DNA of 64,000 nucleotides. It comes from Helicobacter jaachi (GTDB lineage: Bacteria > Campylobacterota > Campylobacteria > Campylobacterales > Helicobacteraceae). The position numbers and the translations under genes were made by a program. The stretch lies in the NCBI RefSeq assembly GCF_000763135.2, contig NZ_JRPR02000001.1, positions 1-64,000 of the forward strand, read 5' to 3'. Under the pieces are notes generated by a model. That model was not told the DNA's origin. It was given only the letters and a program-made list of their open reading frames with translations, and searched no databases. Shown piece by piece: positions 46,222 to 56,381 of the stretch (position 1 is its first letter; every line of letters begins with the position of its first letter).

Positions 46222-46250
46222 TTTTTACAAAAAAAAAAAAAATAAGTCAA
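46222..46250 (-). promoter_or_regulatory. promoter with T14 spacer, probably phase-variable
   Basis: On the minus strand, TTGACT (46245-46250) and TAAAAA (46222-46227) are separated by exactly 17 bases, made of TA, fourteen T and G. The -35 hexamer matches five of six consensus bases and the -10 four of six. Slippage in the T-run would change the spacer from its optimum and so alter transcription of the 87-residue exported protein. Homopolymer promoter switches of this kind are known in H. pylori. Confidence 0.55.
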
Positions 46251-46652
46251 GCATAACAGCCATAAGAACGCTATCAAGCCTATTTTACCATATTTGATAA
46301 AGTTAAGAAAATGTAAAATAATTTAAAATATATGCAATTATTGCGCAAAATATATCTGCAACAAGGCGCAATCCGAAATTATAGAATCTAACCTTAAAAA
46401 CTAAGTTGATAGATTAGCTAAAGCTTAAGCTATAACTTTATACTTTAGGCGGTGTAGGGCAATTCACTTGCCCGCAGACAAGACCGCGCGGCTTTTTATA
46501 AAAAGCAATAGCGCGGAATTATAGAATCTAACCTTAAAAACTAAGTTGATAGATTAGCTATAATTTTATTCTTTGAGGGCTAATGAGCGGCTCTGCTGTG
46601 AAATTGTAAGACCGCACAGCGCGTAAGCGCAACAAGTGCGACATAATAGAAT
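46251..46652. other. 402-bp gene-free region holding repeat copies D1 and D2
   Basis: No credible gene lies between the promoter of the 87-residue protein and the end of polA. The first 130 bp are AT-rich without clear structure (aagttaagaaaatgtaaaat). The rest is two tandem units of the dispersed repeat. The region separates two leftward genes and may provide termination or processing for transcripts from polA. Confidence 0.7.
46380..46530 (-). repeat. dispersed modular repeat, copy D1
   Basis: On the minus strand: TAGATTCTATAATTCCGCGC, the hairpin GCTTTTTATAAAAAGC, CGCGCGGTCTTG, then a core hairpin GGGCAAGTGAATTGCCC that is different in sequence from all other copies, CCTAAAGTATAAAGTTATAG, CTTAAGCTTTAGC, ATCAACTTAGTTTTTAAGG and a closing TAGATTCTATAAT. 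It shares its starting word with the end of copy D2, so the two are in tandem. Confidence 0.88.
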
Positions 46653-46654
46653 CT
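46520..46654 (-). repeat. dispersed modular repeat, copy D2
   Basis: On the minus strand it starts at the word carrying the polA stop codon, TAGATTCTATTATGTCGC. The left module is replaced by CTTGTTGCGCTTACGCGCTG. Then come GTCTTACAATTTCA, the core hairpin CAGCAGAGCCGCT, CTCAAAGAATAAAATTATAG, ATCAACTTAGTTTTTAAGG and the shared word with D1. It is shorter in the right module than D1. Confidence 0.85.
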
Positions 46655-49376
46655 ACTTTAGCTCCGACCAATTTGTCCCTATGGTGATACCGCATTTAAG
46701 CGGCACTTCAAGCTTATAGATGTGATTCATAATGTCCGCCACCTCGCTGGCATAGGCTTGTGCTTTCTCATTTGGCGCTTCAAAAATAAGCTCATCATGC
46801 ACTTGCAAAAGCATTTTTAAATTACTCTTAGCGTAGCGTTTGTAAATTTCATTCATAGAAAGTTTGATTAAATCCGCCGCACTGCCTTGAAAAATAGAAT
46901 TTATCCCCTCGCGCAAAAAATTAGCCTTCATAAAATCTGTTGCCCTTTTAAAATCAAAATATCGCCTATGCCCTAGCAGTGTTTGTGAATAGCCATTTTC
47001 AAGCAAAAATTCTTCTTGCGAGCTAAGAAAGTCTTTAATCGTTGGGAAAAGCGCAAAATAGCTCTCAATATAACTTTTTGCTTCTTTAAGCGAAATGTGC
47101 AGCGTTTGTGAGAGTTTCCTGCTGCCCATACCATAGATAAGCCCAAAGTTAATGGACTTTGCTATGGAGCGTTTTTGCGCTGCAGATTCTATCCCAAAGA
47201 GGCGTGCAGCAGTCTCAAAGTGAATATCTTTATCCTGCACAAACGCATCGATTAAGGATTTATCTTTGCAAAAATGCGCTAAAAGGCGTAATTCAATCTG
47301 TGAATAATCAATGCTAATGAGGCTATGCCCTTCTTTGCTGATAAAGGCTTGACGAATTTTGCGCCCTTCCTCGCGGCGCACGGGGATATTTTGCAAGTTA
47401 GGTGATTTAGAGCTTAAGCGCCCAGTAGCAGTGCCATTTTGTAAAAATGAAGTGTAGATTCTATGCTGCGCATTTGCCTTGCCAAAGCGCAAAAGTGGCT
47501 CGATGTAGGTGCTGCGTAGTTTATTAATCTCGCGATAATCTAAGATGAGATTTATCACAGGGTGCGCATCAGCAATGGCAAGCAGGGTTTTCTCATCTGT
47601 GCTTAAGCCCCCTTTCACACTGCGTCCGGCTTTTAAGCCTAGATGATTGAAAAGCACATTGGCTAGCTGCTGGGGGGAGTTAAGATTAAAAGTCTCACCG
47701 CAAAGCTCAAAAATCTGCGCGGTGAGTTGCGTTATGGTTTCTGTTGCTTTTTCATATAAAGTTTCTAAAAGAGCAATATCCACTTTAATGCCCTCTAGCT
47801 CCATTGCCATAAGCACCTTTATAAAGGGATATTCGAGGCTTCTTGCAAGCTCTAAAATCCCGCCCCACTCGCGCGCGATAAACTCTTCTTCTAAGCGATG
47901 GTAGAGTGCTAAAGTCGCTGCGGCGTCTTCAGCGGCGTATTGCGTGGCTGTGGCGATATTTACTTGCGAGAAATTTTCACCCTTTGGCACTACGCTATCA
48001 AAGCTAATCATAGTGTGATTAAACCACTTAAGCATTTGCTTATCAAGCCCCACAGGCGAAATGCTATCATACAGCCAGCTTAAAATCATACTATCATAAA
48101 TTTCCCCCGTATGCTCTAAGCCTAGTGTGCGACAAATAAGACTCAAATCAAACTTAAGATTATGCCCAATGAGCGGGTGAGTAAAAATCTGCGCGATAGC
48201 AGCTTTTGCCTCATCTTTACTTAGCTGATTGCCCACGCCTAAGTAATGATGCCCAACAGGCACATAGTAGGCATTTTCCCCATCAAAGCAAAGTGAAAAT
48301 CCCACCAAATTTGCCTCTTGTATATCAAGGCTATCGCTCTCGCAGTCAAAGCCTACTTTTGTGCCTTTGGGTATAGAATCTAAAAGCGCTTTTACATCTG
48401 CAAAATTATCAAGCAAATGTGCTTTAAAGCTAAAATCTTTCTGCACATTTTCTGTTTGCCTAAATGGCGAGCCTACACTCTTTTGCGCACTCCTTTTTTG
48501 CTGATAGCGCTCATAGGGGGATTGGACTTTGGAGATAATATTTTTTAAATCATACTTTTTAAGCTCATCTAGAATTTTAAGCATAGGATTAGATTCTGGC
48601 ATAAGGCATTTGCTTAAATCGATATGGGTGAGCAAATTATCATTAAGCGTTACTAACTTTTTACTCAAAAACGCATCATCTCTCCCCTCAAGCACAAGCT
48701 TAGCAATACGCGGGGTGCTTATGCGCTCAATCTCACTAGCGCGCGCGTATAAAGATTCTATATTTCCAAAGTGCTGTATGAGTTTTTGCGCGCTTTTAGC
48801 GCCTATGCCTTTCACGCCTGTAACATTATCACTCGCATCGCCCACTAGCGCTTGATAATCCACAAATTGCTTAGGATAAACGCCGTATTTGTAGAGGCAT
48901 TCAGCCTCTCTAATGTCCTTTTTACCAATGGGGTCATAAATGTAAGTATCGCCATCGATAAGTTGATAGAGGTCTTTATCATGGCTTATAATTCTAACTG
49001 CGATATTTTGCGCATTTGCGAGTTTATTGATAGAAGCAATTACATCATCAGCCTCATAGCCCTCTACGCTGATATTTAAAAAATCCATTTTCTCAATCCA
49101 CTCAATCGCCACAGGCAGCTGCATGATAAGCTCTTGCGGAGGAGATTGGCGGTTGCGCTTATAGGCTTCATAAATCTCGCGCCTTTTATTCTCGCCCCCG
49201 CCCTCTAAAGCAAATATCACATAAGTGCAGGAAGGGTCTTTATAGAGTGATTGTAGTAAATTACAGAATCCTACGAGTAGCCCTGTAGGGAAGCCCTGCG
49301 CGTTTTTAAGCGGTGGCAGCGCGTAAAAGCTACGAAAAAAAAATCCAAAAGTATCAATAATGCTTAAAGTATTCAT
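46653..49376 (-). CDS. polA: DNA polymerase I
   Basis: Pol I has 907 residues in three parts. The 5'-3' exonuclease (residues 1 to about 290) has GVKGIGAKSAQKLIQHFG. The 3'-5' exonuclease part (about 320-500) shows apparently intact metal motifs: FDCES, IGHNLKFDLSLI and YAAEDAAAT. The polymerase part has DYSQIELRLLAH (motif A), KRSIAKSINFGLIYG (motif B) and LLQVHDELIFE (motif C). The stop TAG is inside an AGATTCT word that begins repeat copy D2. A run of nine T in the FGFFFRSF codons is short and in an important gene, so I do not read it as a switch. Confidence 0.96.
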   Translation of the reverse strand: MNTLSIIDTFGFFFRSFYALPPLKNAQGFPTGLLVGFCNLLQSLYKDPSCTYVIFALEGGGENKRREIYEAYKRNRQSPPQELIMQLPVAIEWIEKMDFLNISVEGYEADDVIASINKLANAQNIAVRIISHDKDLYQLIDGDTYIYDPIGKKDIREAECLYKYGVYPKQFVDYQALVGDASDNVTGVKGIGAKSAQKLIQHFGNIESLYARASEIERISTPRIAKLVLEGRDDAFLSKKLVTLNDNLLTHIDLSKCLMPESNPMLKILDELKKYDLKNIISKVQSPYERYQQKRSAQKSVGSPFRQTENVQKDFSFKAHLLDNFADVKALLDSIPKGTKVGFDCESDSLDIQEANLVGFSLCFDGENAYYVPVGHHYLGVGNQLSKDEAKAAIAQIFTHPLIGHNLKFDLSLICRTLGLEHTGEIYDSMILSWLYDSISPVGLDKQMLKWFNHTMISFDSVVPKGENFSQVNIATATQYAAEDAAATLALYHRLEEEFIAREWGGILELARSLEYPFIKVLMAMELEGIKVDIALLETLYEKATETITQLTAQIFELCGETFNLNSPQQLANVLFNHLGLKAGRSVKGGLSTDEKTLLAIADAHPVINLILDYREINKLRSTYIEPLLRFGKANAQHRIYTSFLQNGTATGRLSSKSPNLQNIPVRREEGRKIRQAFISKEGHSLISIDYSQIELRLLAHFCKDKSLIDAFVQDKDIHFETAARLFGIESAAQKRSIAKSINFGLIYGMGSRKLSQTLHISLKEAKSYIESYFALFPTIKDFLSSQEEFLLENGYSQTLLGHRRYFDFKRATDFMKANFLREGINSIFQGSAADLIKLSMNEIYKRYAKSNLKMLLQVHDELIFEAPNEKAQAYASEVADIMNHIYKLEVPLKCGITIGTNWSELK

Positions 49377-49503
49377 AATAACTCGCTTGCTAGGGATAAA
49401 GCCTTGCGCTCTGCTTAAGATTCTAACTTAAAATAATAAATTTGAATGATTGCGACTTTTAGGATAGAATCTCACTTTTATTCCACTTAAGAAAGGACTT
49501 GCA

Positions 49504-50217
49504 ATGAGTATTATCGCGGCTAATTTTAAAGCAAATCTCACGCGCGCGCAAGTGTTAGATTATGCAAAAAAACTAGATTCTATATTGCACTCTATGCACG
49601 CAGATTTGCCACAAATTGATATTTTCCCCTCAAATAGCGCGCTGCTTGATGATAAATTTACCCATTTTCACATTGGCGCACAGAATGCTTATTTTGCTCC
49701 AAATGGCAGTTTCACAGGCGAAATAGGCTTATTGCAATTGCAAGAGTTTGGCATTAATCGCCTAATTATTGGGCATAGCGAGCGGCGCACACTTTTTGGC
49801 GAAAGTGATGAATTCATCGCGCAAAAGTTTAGATTCTATGCAGAGGCGGGATTTGAGATATTTTACTGCATTGGAGAGGATTTAGGCACGCGACAAAAGG
49901 GTGAGCAGCATTTGAAAGATTTTTTAAGCGCGCAATTAAAAGGTATTAATACTACTTATCCTAAGCTTATTGTTGCGTATGAGCCTATTTGGGCGATTGG
50001 CACTGGTGTGAGCGCAAAGATAGAGCAGATAGAATCTACTATGGAAACGCTCACACAGCTCACTGATGCACCTTTAATTTATGGCGGCAGCGTGAATGAG
50101 GTAAATGCGCGCGAGATTCTATCGCTTAAATTTGTAAGCGGCGTGCTTGTAGGCTCGGCAAGCTTGGAGCTACAAAGCTTTGTGGAGATTATTAAAGCGG
50201 GCATAAATGAAGCTTAG
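49504..50217 (+). CDS. tpiA: triosephosphate isomerase
   Basis: TpiA interconverts glyceraldehyde 3-phosphate and dihydroxyacetone phosphate. It has 237 residues, slightly shorter than the E. coli enzyme, as usual in Helicobacter. The catalytic His is in IIGHSERR, the catalytic Glu in VAYEPIWAIGTG, and the phosphate loop is YGGSVN. The N-terminal Asn/Lys pair is AANFKAN. Start after AAGAAAGGACTTGCA. fabI follows 33 bp on but has its own promoter. Confidence 0.96.
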   Translation: MSIIAANFKANLTRAQVLDYAKKLDSILHSMHADLPQIDIFPSNSALLDDKFTHFHIGAQNAYFAPNGSFTGEIGLLQLQEFGINRLIIGHSERRTLFGESDEFIAQKFRFYAEAGFEIFYCIGEDLGTRQKGEQHLKDFLSAQLKGINTTYPKLIVAYEPIWAIGTGVSAKIEQIESTMETLTQLTDAPLIYGGSVNEVNAREILSLKFVSGVLVGSASLELQSFVEIIKAGINEA

Positions 50218-50218
50218 A

Positions 50219-51081
<863 letters not shown>

Positions 51082-51084
<3 letters not shown>

Positions 51085-51176
51085 ATTCTATAATCTCCGC
51101 GCTGGTTGCTTTTTTATAAAAAGCCGTGCGGTTTTACCCAAATGGGCAAAGTCCATATTTTAGGCTAGATTCTATA
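51082..51176 (+). repeat. dispersed modular repeat, copy E (short form)
   Basis: It reads TTAGATTCTATAATCTCCGC, GCTGGTTGCTTTTTTATAAA, AAGCCGTGCGGTTTTA, a core hairpin CCCAAATGGG, then TTTTAGG and a closing CTAGATTCTATAAAA. The right module with AAAGTATAAAGTTATAG and AACTTGTTTTTT is missing, so the copy is about 95 bp. It lies between fabI and gatC on the same strand. Confidence 0.8.
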
Positions 51177-51202
51177 AAAAGCATAAATTACAAGGAGAGA
51201 TA

Positions 51203-51490
51203 ATGCGTATTGATGACACACTCTTAAACAAACTTGAGCGATTAAGTATGCTGCATATTGATGAGACAAAGCGCGTAGCTACGCAAGAGCAGCTAAGTGA
51301 AATACTAGGATTTGTGGAAAATATCGCCTCTATCACAGATAGATTAGATAAAAAAGATACAAGTGATTATGCGCTTGGCACGCCGCTTCGCGCTGATGTA
51401 GTGGTAGGCTCTTGTGTGGGGAAAGATGTGCTAGCCCACGCGCCACAGGCTGAAGACAACTTTTTTATCGTGCCTAAAATCATTGAATGA
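51203..51490 (+). CDS. gatC: Asp-tRNA(Asn)/Glu-tRNA(Gln) amidotransferase subunit C
   Basis: GatC is the small subunit that stabilises GatA in the GatCAB complex, which converts misacylated Glu-tRNA(Gln) and Asp-tRNA(Asn). It has 95 residues, the usual size, with the N-terminal LLNKLERLSMLHIDE helix, the ILGFVENI helix, and the C-terminal PLRADVV and FIVPKIIE motifs. Start after CAAGGAGAGATA. Its stop overlaps the ung start (ATGA). gatA and gatB are not in the window. Confidence 0.93.
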   Translation: MRIDDTLLNKLERLSMLHIDETKRVATQEQLSEILGFVENIASITDRLDKKDTSDYALGTPLRADVVVGSCVGKDVLAHAPQAEDNFFIVPKIIE

Positions 51491-52194
51491 GTATTAATCT
51501 TCAAACGATAAAAATGCCCAATGACTGGAAAGTGCTGCTTAAAGATGAGCTTACAAGCGCGTATTTTGCAGACATTAAGGCTCATTATATAAATGCCCTG
51601 CATAAGAAAGAGGTTATTTATCCCAAAGGGAGCGATACTTTTGCTGCCTTTTGGCTTACGCCTGTAGATTCTGTAAAAGTAGTGATTTTGGGGCAGGACC
51701 CTTATCATGGCAGCGCGTTTGTTCAAGGGCGACATATCCCACAAGCTATGGGCTTAAGCTTTAGTGTGCCTCATGGCGTGCCTATCCCTCCATCTTTGCA
51801 AAATATTTATAAAGAGCTTGCCCAAAGCCTGCATATTACTCCCCCACAACATGGAGATTTAAGCAGTTGGGCGCGGCAGGGTGTGCTGCTGCTTAATGCT
51901 ATTTTGAGCGTGCGCGCGCAATCGCCTGCTTCACACAAGCATTTTGGTTGGGAAACTTTCACCGATGGCGTGATTAAGGCATTATCTGCGCATAAGGAAC
52001 ATATCGTATTTATGCTGTGGGGGAATTATGCTAAGAAAAAAGCTGCTCTTATTGATGCTAGCAAGCATAAAATTATCACTGCTCCCCACCCTAGCCCTTT
52101 GGCAAGGGGATTTGTGGGGAGTGGCGTATTTGTGGAGGCAAATGCGTATTTGGCGGCGCATTACGCGCAAGGCATTGCATGGGAGCAACTTTAA
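51487..52194 (+). CDS. ung: uracil-DNA glycosylase
   Basis: Ung excises uracil from DNA. It has 235 residues of the family 1 type, with the water-activating motif VVILGQDPYHG (Asp near residue 67), PPSLQNIYKEL, LLLNAILSVR, FMLWGNYAKKK and the minor-groove loop APHPSPLARGF. The start is coupled to gatC by a four-base overlap. It is convergent with the chemoreceptor gene. Confidence 0.96.
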   Translation: MSINLQTIKMPNDWKVLLKDELTSAYFADIKAHYINALHKKEVIYPKGSDTFAAFWLTPVDSVKVVILGQDPYHGSAFVQGRHIPQAMGLSFSVPHGVPIPPSLQNIYKELAQSLHITPPQHGDLSSWARQGVLLLNAILSVRAQSPASHKHFGWETFTDGVIKALSAHKEHIVFMLWGNYAKKKAALIDASKHKIITAPHPSPLARGFVGSGVFVEANAYLAAHYAQGIAWEQL

Positions 52195-52257
52195 AGATAT
52201 AAATATAATTTTATTTTATAATTACGGCTACACAAGGCTGCGATATAGAATCTAGTC

Positions 52258-53412
52258 TTAAAATCCAACCTTGCCTAGACTTGAAATCTCATTTTCAAGC
52301 TTGCTAAAATCCTGCTTTATATCTTGCGAAATGGCGGAAATATTCTTTGAATGATTTAAATTATTATTCGAAAAAGTTACGATTTGTTGAATGTCATCTA
52401 CGATGATAGTTAGATTTTCTTTAACTTTTTGCGAATTTTGTGCGATATTTTGAATGCTAGTAAAACTATCATCAAAAATGCTCTCAAACCTCGCAATTTT
52501 ACCATTAGCACTCTCATTTTCGCGCATTAAACTCGCGATATTCTCACCACTTAGATTCAAAGAATTGCGCGAATGAAGCACACTCTCACTCATCATTTTG
52601 ACATTATTGCTAATTTCTTTTAGCTCATCTTGCGTAGATTCGGCTAGTTTTTTTATTTCATCAGCCACGACAGCAAAGCCTCGCCCATGCTCGCCAGCGC
52701 GCGCTGCCTCAATAGCGGCATTTAACGCCAAAAGATTTGTTTGCTCAGCAATTTTTCGCACCGCAATGACAATATTTGTGATTTGATTTGTGTTATTTTC
52801 AAGCGAAGTGAAACACGCACTTAGCTGCTCATTTTGCCCTGAAATGCGGCTAATTATCGCCTGAATGCTATTTAAAAGCGCGCTTAGCTCGCTAACAATT
52901 TCTAGCATATTTTTGCCGCTTTTTTGCGTGCGCTCCACTTGAGCGATAAAGTCAAGCAAAAGGCTTTCAATCGCGCGTGTCTGGGCATTTGTCGAGTGGG
53001 CGACCCTGCTCATATCGCTAGAGCAAGATTCAAGAAAATGTGAAATGCGCTCCAAACCCTTAATCGTCTCGTAATTGCTGTGTGTTTTTTGCTTGATAAT
53101 ATGGGCGATGTTTTTTATTTTTTCTTTAAAAATTTCGATTAGCCGCAGAATTTTCCCATTTTCAAGGCTAAATGAAGTATCCACTTTCAGCTTAGAATCT
53201 AGCGTCATAGCCTCTAGCTCGCGCGTGATAATGCGCGTGAGATTCACACCCCACACCTTCTCGTCTAAATCGTGGAAAAATAACGCCGCCGCAAGGGCAT
53301 ACTGCACGATTTGGCTAAGCAAATCCTGCGTAAAAAAAATCGCATTCCCCACCAGCACGACCATACCGATAATATGCGTAATCCGCATTCGCAAATACAA
53401 TGACTTAAACAT
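52258..53412 (-). CDS. methyl-accepting chemotaxis protein without a periplasmic sensor domain
   Basis: I choose ATG 53412, six bases after AAGGA, giving 384 residues. The signalling hairpin is unmistakable ([36 protein letters not shown], about residues 222-257), with long coiled coils around it. The N-terminus has only two short hydrophobic segments (about 8-25 and 34-48), with almost nothing between them, and no recognisable Cache, PAS or CZB sensor. It may sense through the membrane or act with another receptor. Confidence 0.85.
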   Translation of the reverse strand: MFKSLYLRMRITHIIGMVVLVGNAIFFTQDLLSQIVQYALAAALFFHDLDEKVWGVNLTRIITRELEAMTLDSKLKVDTSFSLENGKILRLIEIFKEKIKNIAHIIKQKTHSNYETIKGLERISHFLESCSSDMSRVAHSTNAQTRAIESLLLDFIAQVERTQKSGKNMLEIVSELSALLNSIQAIISRISGQNEQLSACFTSLENNTNQITNIVIAVRKIAEQTNLLALNAAIEAARAGEHGRGFAVVADEIKKLAESTQDELKEISNNVKMMSESVLHSRNSLNLSGENIASLMRENESANGKIARFESIFDDSFTSIQNIAQNSQKVKENLTIIVDDIQQIVTFSNNNLNHSKNISAISQDIKQDFSKLENEISSLGKVGF

Positions 53413-53558
53413 TTGCAATCCTTTATGTGAAATTTACAAGTGGCGCGGATTGTAAATGAAAAATAATTAATACAAATTAGCAGAGGTTAATTTATTAAGG
53501 AATATTTGCAGCAAATACTTCAAAATAAACTCTAGGCGATATTTTAAGATTTACGCCT

Positions 53559-53564
53559 TATAAT
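53559..53564 (+). promoter_or_regulatory. -10 element of tilS
   Basis: TATAAT in CCTTATAATCC, 24 bp before the tilS start, followed by the ribosome region TTTAAGG. The leader would be about 15 bases. Confidence 0.5.
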
Positions 53565-53587
53565 CCTAAAAAAATTTAAGGTTAAAA

Positions 53588-54802
53588 ATGTCGCTAGAAC
53601 TTTATGCTAAGCTCTCTCCTGCCACGCAGCTTTTATCGCACTCAAAACATTTGCTAGGGTTTTCTGGCGGCGTAGATTCTGTAGCGTTATTTTTTATCCT
53701 CACAGAGCTTAAGATTCATTTTGACATAGCCATTGTGCATTATGGCACGCGCATTCAAGCAAACGAGGAAGTGCAATACGCCAAAGATTTAGCAGCCGCG
53801 CACAATAAAGAATGCTTCATTGCTTATGCGCCGCATTTTGCCTCTAATTTTGAGCATAATGCGCGGTCATTTCGCTTTAAGTTTTTTGATGAAATTATAA
53901 GCGCACAGGGCTACAAATGCCTCATATTAGCCCATCAGCTCAATGATTATTTTGAATGGATTATGATGCAATTTACGCGTGGTAGCGGGCTTAGCAATCT
54001 GCTAGGATTTGATGAGCAGCGCACACATTATCCTATCGTGCGCCCTTTAGAATCTATAAGCAAAGATGAATTGTATAGATTCTGTAAAAGGCGCAAATTA
54101 CGCTATTTTGAGGATACAAGCAATCAAAATATATCTTTTAAGCGCAATTATTTTCGTCATCATTTTTGCGCGCCACTGTTGAGGGAATTTGCCCCGGGCA
54201 TCGCACAAAGCATTCAGTATTTGCGAGAGGATAGAAATGCATTATTACAGAATCTAGCGCCTAAAATTTTACATCTGTCATCTCTGGCGCAAAAATACGC
54301 CCAAAGCACGCAGCAAAATCCTAAAGGCACGCGCCAAAACATCACACGCCAAAGCCCTCAAATAAATACGGCATATTTTGGTGTATATGCTTTAAGGGGT
54401 GAAAGCGAGCATTTGTTACTTATGCAGTGTGATAAAATAGCTAAAAAATGCGGCTATGTGCTAAGTGCGGCGCAACGAAAAGAGATATGTAAGAGCAATT
54501 TTGCGTGTAAAATTCATTATATTATTTTTGCGCGCAATGATGATTATGTGTTTGTGGCAGTAGATTCTATAAATTTGTATCAAATCGTAGCACAAAAGCC
54601 GATGTCAAAGGCATTCAAGGCACTATGCAGGAATAATCATATCCCGCAAAAGTTGCGCGCGCTGTTTTGGGCGGAATTTTGCACTTATACAGAATCTACA
54701 CAAAATACGCATAAGAGCGCAAATGACAAAGAGGTGCAAGAGCACATCAAGGCACTTTACAATGATTTTGCAATGAAAATAGCTCATTTTTTCACACTCT
54801 AA
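53588..54802 (+). CDS. tilS: tRNA(Ile)-lysidine synthase
   Basis: TilS changes the wobble C of the tRNA reading AUA to lysidine, using ATP. It has 404 residues. The PP-loop is LGFSGGVDSVALFF (about residues 22-35), followed by HYGTRIQANEE, EHNARSFRFKFF and LILAHQLNDYFEW, as in all N-type ATP pyrophosphatases of this group. The C-terminal 170 residues are poorly conserved, rich in basic residues, and probably bind tRNA. It has its own promoter. Confidence 0.93.
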   Translation: MSLELYAKLSPATQLLSHSKHLLGFSGGVDSVALFFILTELKIHFDIAIVHYGTRIQANEEVQYAKDLAAAHNKECFIAYAPHFASNFEHNARSFRFKFFDEIISAQGYKCLILAHQLNDYFEWIMMQFTRGSGLSNLLGFDEQRTHYPIVRPLESISKDELYRFCKRRKLRYFEDTSNQNISFKRNYFRHHFCAPLLREFAPGIAQSIQYLREDRNALLQNLAPKILHLSSLAQKYAQSTQQNPKGTRQNITRQSPQINTAYFGVYALRGESEHLLLMQCDKIAKKCGYVLSAAQRKEICKSNFACKIHYIIFARNDDYVFVAVDSINLYQIVAQKPMSKAFKALCRNNHIPQKLRALFWAEFCTYTESTQNTHKSANDKEVQEHIKALYNDFAMKIAHFFTL

Positions 54803-54841
54803 AAAAGCTTTGTTGTTTTTTTATTAACTTTTTAAGGTAGC

Positions 54842-54847
54842 TATAAC
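54842..54847 (+). promoter_or_regulatory. candidate -10 element of the cbb3 oxidase operon
   Basis: TATAAC in GTAGCTATAACTTC, about 55 bp before ccoN, is the best -10-like sequence in the 100-bp gap after tilS. It matches five of six consensus bases; no -35 is evident. Confidence 0.35.
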
Positions 54848-54902
54848 TTCAAAGGCATTAAAATCTAACTCGTGCATTTCAAAACAAAACGAAGGAGAAT
54901 GT

Positions 54903-56366
54903 ATGCAGACAAACACGCTCGAGTATGATTACTCAATTGCTAAGTTATTTGTTTTTTCTGCAATGGCATTTGGATTTGTGGGGCTGCTCGTTGGTGTAGT
55001 CATCGCCTTTCAAATGGCATTTCCAGACTTAAACTATCTAGCTTCGGAGTATGGGACTTTTGGACGGCTTCGACCTCTTCACACAAATGGAATTATTTAT
55101 GGATTCACACTGAGTGGGATTTGGGCTTCGTGGTATTATTTAGGGCAAAGGGTGCTTAAGATTACTTATAAAGAACACCCTTTCTTGCGTGCTGTGGGCT
55201 TGGCGCACTTTTGGATTTATATTGCGCTTATGGCTTTGGCGGTTATCTCGCTTCTAGGGGGCTTTACGCAATCTAAAGAATACTCCGAACTCATTTGGCC
55301 ACTTGATATTGCAGTGGTAGTAGTGTGGGTATTGTGGGGTGTGAGCCTCTTTGGGAGTATGGGCGTAAGGCGTGAGCAGACAATTTATATTTCGTTATGG
55401 TATTTTATCGCCACATTTGTGGGGATTTCTGCTCTGTATATTTTCAATAATCTCTCCGTTCCAACTTATTTCGTTGCTGGCATAGGGAGCGTGCTGCATT
55501 CAATTTCATTTTATGGCGGAACAAACGATGCGATGGTGCAATGGTGGTGGGGGCATAATGCCGTTGCATTCGTATTTACAGCAGGTATTATCGGGTTAAT
55601 CTATTACTTCCTTCCTAAAGAATCAGGACAGCCTATATTTTCATACAAACTTACTCTATTTTCATTCTGGGGACTTATGTTTATTTATATCTGGGCGGGT
55701 GGGCATCACCTTATTTACTCAACTACGCCCGACTGGATTCAGACGCTTGGCTCTGTATTCTCTGTTATCTTAATTTTACCTTCTTGGGGGACAGCGATTA
55801 ATATGCTCCTTACCATGCGCGGACAGTGGCATCAAATCAAAGAATCTCCTATGATTAAATTCTTAATTCTTGCTTCAACTTGGTATATGCTTACCACGCT
55901 TGAAGGACCTATTCAATCTATTCGCTCTGTAAATGGGTTAGCGCACTTCACGGATTGGATTATCGGGCATGTGCATGATGCGGCACTTGGCTGGGTTGGA
56001 TTTATGATTATTGCTGCTTGTTTGCATATGGTGCCTCGTATCTTTAAAAGAGAGCTTTACTCTAAAAAACTTGTAGACGCACAATTTTGGATTATGACAA
56101 CAGGTATTATCCTTTACTTCTCGAGCATGTGGATTTCAGGTATTACGCAAGGTATGATGTGGAGAGATGTTGATAGCAATGGTAGCTTAGTGTATAGCTT
56201 TATTCATATCGTTGAGCGCATTATTCCATATCATATTATCCGTGCAATTGGGGGCTTAATGTATCTCATAGGTTTTATAATCCTTATTTATAATGTCCTT
56301 ATGACGATTACATCAGGCAGGGTGCTTGAAAAAGAACCCCAAAATGCTACACCAATGGCAGCATAA
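54903..56366 (+). CDS. ccoN: cbb3-type cytochrome c oxidase subunit I
   Basis: CcoN is the catalytic haem-copper subunit of the high-affinity terminal oxidase used in microaerobic respiration. It has 487 residues and about twelve membrane segments. Haem and copper ligands are visible in RPLHTNGIIYGF, QWWWGHNAVAFVF, WAGGHHLIYST and DWIIGHVHDAALGW. The length is standard. It carries only one AGAATCT word. It is the first gene of a rightward operon that continues at least to fixH. Start after AAGGAGAATGT. Confidence 0.98.
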   Translation: MQTNTLEYDYSIAKLFVFSAMAFGFVGLLVGVVIAFQMAFPDLNYLASEYGTFGRLRPLHTNGIIYGFTLSGIWASWYYLGQRVLKITYKEHPFLRAVGLAHFWIYIALMALAVISLLGGFTQSKEYSELIWPLDIAVVVVWVLWGVSLFGSMGVRREQTIYISLWYFIATFVGISALYIFNNLSVPTYFVAGIGSVLHSISFYGGTNDAMVQWWWGHNAVAFVFTAGIIGLIYYFLPKESGQPIFSYKLTLFSFWGLMFIYIWAGGHHLIYSTTPDWIQTLGSVFSVILILPSWGTAINMLLTMRGQWHQIKESPMIKFLILASTWYMLTTLEGPIQSIRSVNGLAHFTDWIIGHVHDAALGWVGFMIIAACLHMVPRIFKRELYSKKLVDAQFWIMTTGIILYFSSMWISGITQGMMWRDVDSNGSLVYSFIHIVERIIPYHIIRAIGGLMYLIGFIILIYNVLMTITSGRVLEKEPQNATPMAA

Positions 56367-56381
56367 TTAAGGAGGATTGAG

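Noticed and set aside
49335-49343. Run of nine A (T9 in coding direction) near the start of polA
   Set aside because: It is short, made of A/T, encodes conserved phenylalanines and lies in a near-essential gene, so phase variation is unlikely.
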